Source: Lachnospiraceae bacterium
GTDB taxonomy: Bacteria; Bacillota; Clostridia; Lachnospirales; Lachnospiraceae
DNA: 5,128 bases
NCBI GenBank assembly: GCA_024691065.1
Contig: JAILOA010000364.1
Coordinates: 1-5,128 of the forward strand
Reading direction: 5' to 3'
Positions 5,105 to 5,128 of this stretch are shown piece after piece (positions within the stretch are counted from its first letter, which is position 1; the number at the start of each line of letters is the position of its first letter). A program made the translations under genes and the position numbers. The notes under the pieces were generated by a model. That model saw only the letters and a list, made by a program, of their open reading frames with translations, did not search any database and was not told the DNA's origin.

Positions 5105-5128
5105 ATGAGGTTCGGAATTATTGAAAAA
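5105..5128 (+). CDS. Possible first codons of a gene cut by the window edge
   Basis: From ATG at 5105 the frame reads MRFGIIEK and stays open to the last base. An in-frame GTG at 5084 could extend it by seven residues. Neither start has a clear ribosome binding site, unlike the three real genes here. From 4913 to this point no other gene is seen, only AT-rich DNA with promoter-like boxes and no clear terminator. Eight residues are too few to assign a product. Confidence 0.2.

Overview
The window is AT-rich (about 35-40% GC by eye), with strong AGGAGG-type ribosome binding sites, extended -10 promoters and short U-tailed terminators. Together with the protein types, this points to a Bacillota (Firmicutes) genome, most likely a Clostridia/Lachnospiraceae relative such as Butyrivibrio. 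That placement is an inference from sequence style and remembered protein families, not from a database match. All supported genes are on the + strand.

Layout. Positions 1-33 hold the terminator of a gene that lies to the left. A roughly 235-base leader follows, containing a perfect 39-bp tandem duplication and a possible hairpin. The first gene (270-1634) encodes a 454-residue acidic cytoplasmic protein of no recognised name; it is built from two diverged copies of one unit, probably a bacterial PH-like fold. The 530-base gap at 1635-2164 is not empty. It has a weak terminator, a 12-bp inverted repeat overlapping an extended -10 promoter, and then a G-rich, strongly foldable stretch that looks like a structured RNA gene or leader. 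It ends with a U-tailed hairpin and a good promoter for the next gene.

The second gene (2165-4177) encodes a one-pass membrane Ser/Thr protein kinase. It has a cytoplasmic kinase domain with HRDLKPDN and an unusual DFD triplet, one membrane segment, an acidic Ser-rich spacer, and three outside beta domains resembling X2/Ig-like modules. Its last 14 codons plus the stop codon are repeated twice more downstream in 48-bp, frame-preserving units. The gap after it is full of ATGTAAY motifs and inverted repeats, and leads into the third gene (4448-4912). That gene encodes a small XRE-like helix-turn-helix protein of a type that, from memory, occurs beside kinases in Clostridia. The last 200 bases are very AT-rich, with a short direct repeat, promoter-like boxes and possibly the first codons of another gene.

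How they may work together (inference): the kinase senses something outside the cell through its X2-like array and phosphorylates cytoplasmic partners. The helix-turn-helix protein is a natural transcriptional output, and the inverted repeats at its own promoter are candidate operators. The double PH-like protein and the candidate RNA may belong to the same locus, but separate promoters and terminators mean that this is not shown.
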